Position numbers and translations under genes: made by a program. Shown one piece after another: positions 59,807 through 64,000 of a stretch of DNA of 64,000 nt (position 1 is its first letter; each line of letters opens with the position of its first letter). Source of the DNA: Vibrio gigantis. Its GTDB lineage: Bacteria > Pseudomonadota > Gammaproteobacteria > Enterobacterales > Vibrionaceae. The stretch spans positions 372,001 to 436,000 of the forward strand of contig NZ_AP025492.1 in NCBI RefSeq assembly GCF_024347515.1, written 5' to 3'. The notes below the pieces were generated by a model. The model was not told where the DNA came from, did not search any database, and was given only the letters and a program-made list of their open reading frames with translations.

Positions 59807-61690
59807 ATGCGAAATAGAAAATCAATAATTACATTGCTGATTATCTCTATCATACTGTCTTCTGCAGTATGCCTGTATTATTTACAGCGCTACAAAGAAG
59901 TAAAACAGCAGAGCTTTGACTACTCGGCTAAGCAAGCCGTCCATCAGTTAGTGTATGCCAAGCGAGATTATGATCTTCTTAAGACTCAGTTAGTCTCGGT
60001 AATGGAGCTACTAAGTCATAGCCAGAGTTTGGTTAACTTTGCTTCTTCTCCTTCAGACCAAACCAAAGGTCTACTTGAAGAGGTCTGGCAATCTGTTCTT
60101 GTGAATCAGAAGTGGTATACACAAATCCATCTGTTAGATATCACAGGTAAAGAACTGGTGCGGGTTAATTATTCCTCTGATACCGGTAGGGTGACGCTAC
60201 CTCAACATCTGCAAGATAGGTCAGATTCTAACTACTTCCAATACGCTCAAAAACTAGAAGCCGAACAGATTGGCGGTTGGGGTATTGAGCTTGAAACGGA
60301 GCATGGTGAAGTCACCTTCCCGTATTCGCCGGTAATCCGTGTTTTTACCCCCGTAGAAACCCCAGACGAAAGAGTAGGCTACCTTGTCATCAATCTCGAT
60401 GTATGGGGCTTATCGTCGCGTCTGAGCTTTTCACCTGATAACGATCTTCGAGCAGAAGTTCTCAATGACGCGGGCTACTTCATCGCGAGTAACAACAGCG
60501 GTAAGTTGTTCGGAGACTCTATTCCTGAAAGAAAAGGCTACAATCTGAAAAATATCGCGCCGAAGACATGGGATGCGATCTCCAATGATCAGGTAGGGTA
60601 CGTTTTTGAAGATGGTAATTTGTTTGCCTTTAACACGGTTATGCTCGCGAACAGTCAAAAGGTTCATTTACTGATTCAACTTAATCACAAGCAATTGATG
60701 GATCGGGCTGAGCGTGATCTGAATGATCTGGCCTATGAAGAGATCATTGTTTTGATTACGGTGCTGATTTTCGCTTTCCCGTTTGCTTACATTGTGACGC
60801 ACTATCGACGCCGAAGTCTAGAGAGTAAATTGGCACGCGCCGCATTGAATGGCATGTCGGCAGTGATGATCTCTGACAAGCAACACCGCACAATGATGAT
60901 CAACAACGAATTTGAGAACATGACTGGGTACAGTAAAAAACAAGTTATTGGCCAGAATGCATTGCAGTTGTTGCTTGAGAATACCGACCAAGTGCTCTCA
61001 AGTTCGACCATCTGGAGCCATTTAGAACAAGAAGAAGTATGGGAAGGGGAAGTTCAGTGTAAGAACAAGTTACGTATTCCTTTTACTGCGATCATGCGAG
61101 TTCATGTGGTCAAAAACAGTTCGGGCAAAGTCAGCTACTACATCACTTCGTTGGTTGATATTTCCGTAAGGAAGGAGCTTGAGGTGCGTTTGAGGATCTT
61201 AAGTGAACGCGACTCTTTGAGTAATCTCTGGAACCGACGAAAGTTCGAAGAGCAGTTGGCTTACTATTCTCGCTTGGTTGAGCGTTATCCTAATGAAGCG
61301 ACTACGTGCTTAGCCTTAGTCGATATCGATAACTTTAAGCGAATCAATGACGAACTTGGCCACGATGAAGGCGACCGTGTGATTGCAAGTGTTGCTAAGC
61401 TTCTGCAAGATAGCCTTCGTGGGACTGACTTTGTTGCACGTGTCGGAGGAGAAGAGTTTGCACTCTTGATGCCACACACTTCACTGCCGGAAGCAAAACG
61501 CGTATTGGAACGATTACGAATCGAGATTGAGCTAGCAGCTGGAACTAAGGTAACGGTGAGTGTTGGCTTTACGGATTTAACCAGTAACAGCACTCGTTCA
61601 TATAAGTGTGCTGATGTTGCACTTTACGAATCTAAATCGTCTGGCCGTAATACGGTCTCTATGTGTCCTAGCTACGATGATGTCGCTTAG
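59807..61690 (+). CDS. CACHE-PAS-GGDEF diguanylate cyclase
   Basis: 627-residue membrane sensor that should synthesise cyclic di-GMP. A membrane helix (about 7-27) precedes a large periplasmic dCACHE-like sensor (about 30-305) with YLVINLDVWGLSSRL. A second helix (about 308-330) leads to a cytoplasmic PAS domain (about 338-455) and the GGDEF domain. The active-site GGEEF (residues 547-551) is intact, and RGTD five residues before it is the inhibitory I-site, so the enzyme is expected to be active and product-inhibited. Its ligand is unknown. Monocistronic. Confidence 0.93.
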   Translation: MRNRKSIITLLIISIILSSAVCLYYLQRYKEVKQQSFDYSAKQAVHQLVYAKRDYDLLKTQLVSVMELLSHSQSLVNFASSPSDQTKGLLEEVWQSVLVNQKWYTQIHLLDITGKELVRVNYSSDTGRVTLPQHLQDRSDSNYFQYAQKLEAEQIGGWGIELETEHGEVTFPYSPVIRVFTPVETPDERVGYLVINLDVWGLSSRLSFSPDNDLRAEVLNDAGYFIASNNSGKLFGDSIPERKGYNLKNIAPKTWDAISNDQVGYVFEDGNLFAFNTVMLANSQKVHLLIQLNHKQLMDRAERDLNDLAYEEIIVLITVLIFAFPFAYIVTHYRRRSLESKLARAALNGMSAVMISDKQHRTMMINNEFENMTGYSKKQVIGQNALQLLLENTDQVLSSSTIWSHLEQEEVWEGEVQCKNKLRIPFTAIMRVHVVKNSSGKVSYYITSLVDISVRKELEVRLRILSERDSLSNLWNRRKFEEQLAYYSRLVERYPNEATTCLALVDIDNFKRINDELGHDEGDRVIASVAKLLQDSLRGTDFVARVGGEEFALLMPHTSLPEAKRVLERLRIEIELAAGTKVTVSVGFTDLTSNSTRSYKCADVALYESKSSGRNTVSMCPSYDDVA

Positions 61691-62067
61691 GTTCGCTTCT
61701 ACCTAGTCCTCTTTTCTATTTGCTTAACTTCTTCAAGCGGCTCCCCGACTCATTTTGCCTTTCCCCCCTTTTTATTAGGAATCTCACTTTTGAACGACCT
61801 ATGTCACAAAATCTATACAGTTAGACTAAAGTCTAATGCTGGTGAAAATTTGAGCTAAAATGAACAATAAGTAAACTACTTTGCTTCAGATTACATCGTG
61901 TGAAACGATATAATAAATAGAGTGTTTACCAGATGTAAAAGGATGACACCGTTAACTTAATTCAGCTGGTTAGCTAGCCTTATCAATAACTTGAAAGGCA
62001 GCAGTAGAATTAGGTTAGCTGGAGCAAGAGTTTAGGGATCATACAGTCTGGTTAAAAGAGGCGTGGT
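61691..62067. other. Intergenic region after the diguanylate cyclase gene
   Basis: About 380 bases. No terminator is obvious directly after the cyclase. A promoter-like pair TTCAGA-N18-TATAAT lies at 61885-61914, pointing toward the small ORF downstream, and a short palindrome ATCGT-GTGA-AACGAT-like sequence overlaps its spacer. Nothing else recognised; a small RNA is possible. Confidence 0.4.
61885..61914 (+). promoter_or_regulatory. Promoter-like sequence before the small membrane ORF
   Basis: TTCAGA (61885-61890), 18-base spacer, perfect TATAAT (61909-61914). Transcription would start near 61921 and run about 150 bases before the small ORF. Confidence 0.45.
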
Positions 62068-62199
62068 ATGTTTGTCGATTTTTTAGTGAGGTTAACCATA
62101 GGCACATTAGCCATTCTTGGCTTTCAGCTTAGTGCATTGTATTTTTTACCTATGGTTGTGCTGCTCAATACTCATCACAAAGAGTTTTTTGGGTGGTAG
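62068..62199 (+). CDS. Possible 43-residue membrane protein
   Basis: A short reading frame reads MFVDFLVRLTIGTLAILGFQ, a further hydrophobic stretch ending FLPMVVLLN, and a polar tail ending FFGW. This suggests one long or two short membrane helices. It ends 20 bases before a terminator. No strong ribosome site is visible upstream. I could not fix the frame to the base around 62100, so the start coordinate may be off and the ORF may be broken. No family recognised. Confidence 0.3.
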   Translation: MFVDFLVRLTIGTLAILGFQLSALYFLPMVVLLNTHHKEFFGW

Positions 62200-62220
62200 T
62201 TCAGTCGTGGTACTGGAAAA

Positions 62221-62248
62221 AAAAACGGAGCCGTTGGGCTCCGTTTTT
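62221..62248. terminator. Bidirectional terminator before the GntR gene
   Basis: Stem AAAAACGGAGCC / GGCTCCGTTTTT with loop GTTG and A/T runs on both sides. Confidence 0.92.
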
Positions 62249-62272
62249 ATTTGGTGAGAATCTATCTTGGCA

Positions 62273-62932
62273 TTATGCCGCTTCGATAACTTCTTCAATT
62301 CGTTTCATTGAACCTAGTAAGTGCTGATCAAGCAGTTCTGTCGCTTGTTCTACATTCTTAGAGAGTACTAGCTTCATGATCATTTCGTGCTCATCAATAT
62401 TGAACAGATCATCAGATGCGCTTTCTGCAGACATAGCGAGGAAGCGGTAACGTTTCACTTGGTTAATTAGGTCATCAAAGAACTTAAACATGTTCTCTGA
62501 ATCAGCGCCTTCAAGTAACGCAACATGGAACTGCTGATGGCGCTCTTCCCACTCAACACAATCAAACTCTTCAGATACGTACTGCACTCGCGACAGTTTA
62601 TGGTAAGACGTTAATACATCTAGCTCCCAGCTCTCATCACCCGCTGAAATCGCTTTTTTAAGCAGAACAGAAGAGACAACACGAAGGCTTTCGTAGAGAT
62701 CATTCAGTTCTTTCTTTGATACAGGAGATACCCAGCAGCCTTTTTGTGGCTCTAGCTTTACGTATTTGCTCCAAGATAATTGTACCAAGGCTTCACGAAT
62801 AGGGGATGCGCCAACGTTGTAGCGTGCTTTTAGATCAGCAACAACGAGCTTTTGGCCTGGGGTTAACTCACCATTAAGAATATCTTGGCGAATCATCTTT
62901 GATACTTTGTCAGTGAGCGTAGGACTAGACAT
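62273..62932 (-). CDS. GntR-family regulator with FCD ligand domain
   Basis: 219-residue regulator starting MSSPTLTDKVSKMIRQDIL. N-terminal GntR winged helix (about 6-72, LVVADLKARYNVGASPIREAL) and C-terminal all-helical FCD domain (about 80-210), which in relatives binds metal and small carboxylates. I start at ATG 62932 because AGG lies 8 bases upstream, rather than 62944. It is upstream of, and on the same strand as, none of its neighbours in an operon; pykF ends 176 bases behind it. Target genes unknown. Confidence 0.88.
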   Translation of the reverse strand: MSSPTLTDKVSKMIRQDILNGELTPGQKLVVADLKARYNVGASPIREALVQLSWSKYVKLEPQKGCWVSPVSKKELNDLYESLRVVSSVLLKKAISAGDESWELDVLTSYHKLSRVQYVSEEFDCVEWEERHQQFHVALLEGADSENMFKFFDDLINQVKRYRFLAMSAESASDDLFNIDEHEMIMKLVLSKNVEQATELLDQHLLGSMKRIEEVIEAA

Positions 62933-63068
62933 TACAAACCTCATCTATATATGATTTCTAGTCTGCTAATCCGTCTCTTAGAAAGAGCCAATTGGAAGTT
63001 AACAGTACGTAGTTCTATTGTGATTGATAATACAGCGTACTGAAAAGTTAGGCAAGATTTTGTTTCAT

Positions 63069-63097
63069 AAAAAAAGAGGGCCGAAGCCCTCTTTTAT
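63069..63097 (-). terminator. Intrinsic terminator after pykF
   Basis: Minus-strand stem AAAAGAGGGC / GCCCTCTTTT with a UUCG-type tetraloop followed by a run of T. Confidence 0.92.
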
Positions 63098-63120
63098 ATT
63101 TTATGCGAATCGGTTCATTC

Positions 63121-64000
63121 TTATAGAACGTGAACAGATGCCGTGTTTGTAGTACCAGAAGCTACTAGAGCACCAGAAACCATAACTACGATGTCGCCTT
63201 TGTTACCTAGGCCAGATTGTAGAGCGATTTCTTTACCGTTGATGTAGAACGCGTCTGTGTTCTCGATAGAGTCAACAAGAACTGGCTTAACACCTTTAGT
63301 AAGAACTAGCTGTGCAGCTGTCTTTTCGTTAGTTGTTAGAGCAAGGATGTTTGCAGTTGGGAAGTACTTACGCACTGAACGTGCAGACTTACCGCCTTCA
63401 GTTGCAACAACGATTAGAGGAGCAGCTAGCTTCTCTGCAGTGTCTACAGCGCCTTTACATACTGCTTCAGTGATGCGTAGACGTGGGCTGTCTAGACGAG
63501 AACCTAGCTCGGCTTTAAGAGCTGAATCAGTACGGTTCGCGATTTGAGCCATGATAGTAACAGCTTCAACTGGGTACTTACCTTTAGCAGTTTCACCAGA
63601 AAGCATTACAGCATCAGTACCATCCATGATTGCGTTCGCAACGTCACCCGCTTCTGCACGAGTTGGACGTGGGTTGCTGATCATAGAGTCAAGCATTTGA
63701 GTTGCAGTGATAACCATCTTACGTGCACGGTTACACTTCTCGATCATCATCTTCTGAGCGAAGATTACTTCTTCAGCTGGGATTTCAACACCTAGGTCAC
63801 CACGAGCAACCATGATGCCGTCAGAAGCTTCAAGGATTGAATCGAAGTTATCTACACCTTCTTGGTTTTCAATCTTAGAAATGATGTGGATGTTCTCGCC
63901 GCCGTTAGCGTTTAGAAGCTCACGGATTTCTTTAACGTCTTCTTCTTTACGGATGAAAGAAGCAGCAACGAAATCAACGCCTTGTTCACAACCAAACTTA
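63121..64000 (-). CDS. pykF: Pyruvate kinase (C-terminal part, runs off the window)
   Basis: Minus-strand gene whose 5' end lies beyond the window; about 293 C-terminal residues are present. The signature [16 protein letters not shown], the preceding KIENQEG with the catalytic Lys, and the following [22 protein letters not shown] identify pyruvate kinase, the last step of glycolysis. The C-terminal allosteric domain ends in ASVHVL. Type I (pykF-like) rather than pykA is a judgement from similarity of the visible motifs. The first Met visible in the window is internal. Confidence 0.95.
   Translation of the reverse strand, partial: KFGCEQGVDFVAASFIRKEEDVKEIRELLNANGGENIHIISKIENQEGVDNFDSILEASDGIMVARGDLGVEIPAEEVIFAQKMMIEKCNRARKMVITATQMLDSMISNPRPTRAEAGDVANAIMDGTDAVMLSGETAKGKYPVEAVTIMAQIANRTDSALKAELGSRLDSPRLRITEAVCKGAVDTAEKLAAPLIVVATEGGKSARSVRKYFPTANILALTTNEKTAAQLVLTKGVKPVLVDSIENTDAFYINGKEIALQSGLGNKGDIVVMVSGALVASGTTNTASVHVL

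Overview
This window is chromosomal DNA from a gammaproteobacterium, almost certainly a Vibrio. The evidence is the gene order mreBCD-maf-rng-yhdP-nitrilase-tldD, the linkage argR-mdh and rplU-rpmA-cgtA, the cluster lptD-surA-pdxA-rsmA-apaG-apaH, the leuO-ilvIH neighbourhood, and a MJ1255/VC2487-type glycosyltransferase. A marine Vibrio (Splendidus-like) is my inference, not something the sequence proves. Most of the window is ordinary core genome, densely coded and with many clear intrinsic terminators. I saw no tRNA, rRNA, CRISPR array or prophage.

Layout. 1-10.1 kb is the cell-shape and envelope cluster: the mreB tail, mreC, mreD, maf, rng, yhdP, a nitrilase-family amidase and tldD, all on the plus strand. 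10.2-18.3 kb holds a PIN-PhoH ATPase (minus), rapA (plus), an unusual Nramp-family transporter (minus), rluA and a D-2-hydroxyacid dehydrogenase (plus). 18.3-22.7 kb is a minus-strand TAXI-type TRAP transporter unit (binding protein, fused permease, universal stress protein). 23-28.5 kb carries argR, mdh, a 63-residue unknown, ispB, rplU-rpmA and cgtA. 28.6-30.4 kb holds a two-gene ThrE/YjjP-YjjB exporter and folA. 30.5-37.3 kb is the minus-strand lptD-surA-pdxA-rsmA-apaG-apaH block, with a striking 10-copy heptamer repeat just after apaH. 37.5-39.8 kb has djlA, a DUF924 protein and a DUF547 protein.

40-45 kb is the leucine operon leuABCD (minus), preceded by a leucine-rich leader peptide and an attenuator that I could reconstruct base by base. 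45.4-50.5 kb is a TetR-RND efflux module whose promoter region carries a 36-bp palindrome. A complete IS3-family insertion sequence (50609-51900, 3-bp target duplication) sits immediately after its terminator. 52-53.7 kb holds a PAP2 phosphatase and a MurG-like glycosyltransferase behind what looks like a Pho box. 54-59.7 kb is leuO, an acyl-CoA synthetase and ilvIH. The window closes with a CACHE-PAS-GGDEF diguanylate cyclase, a GntR/FCD regulator and the C-terminal part of pykF.

How the genes work together: leuABCD, ilvIH and leuO form a branched-chain amino acid region interrupted by an accessory efflux module and an IS. The most interesting candidate system is the Pho-box PAP2-glycosyltransferase pair. 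It would fit a phosphate-starvation lipid-remodelling step in which phosphatidate is dephosphorylated and the diacylglycerol then glycosylated. This is a hypothesis from motifs and context only. I found no wholly novel multi-gene defence or mobile system.
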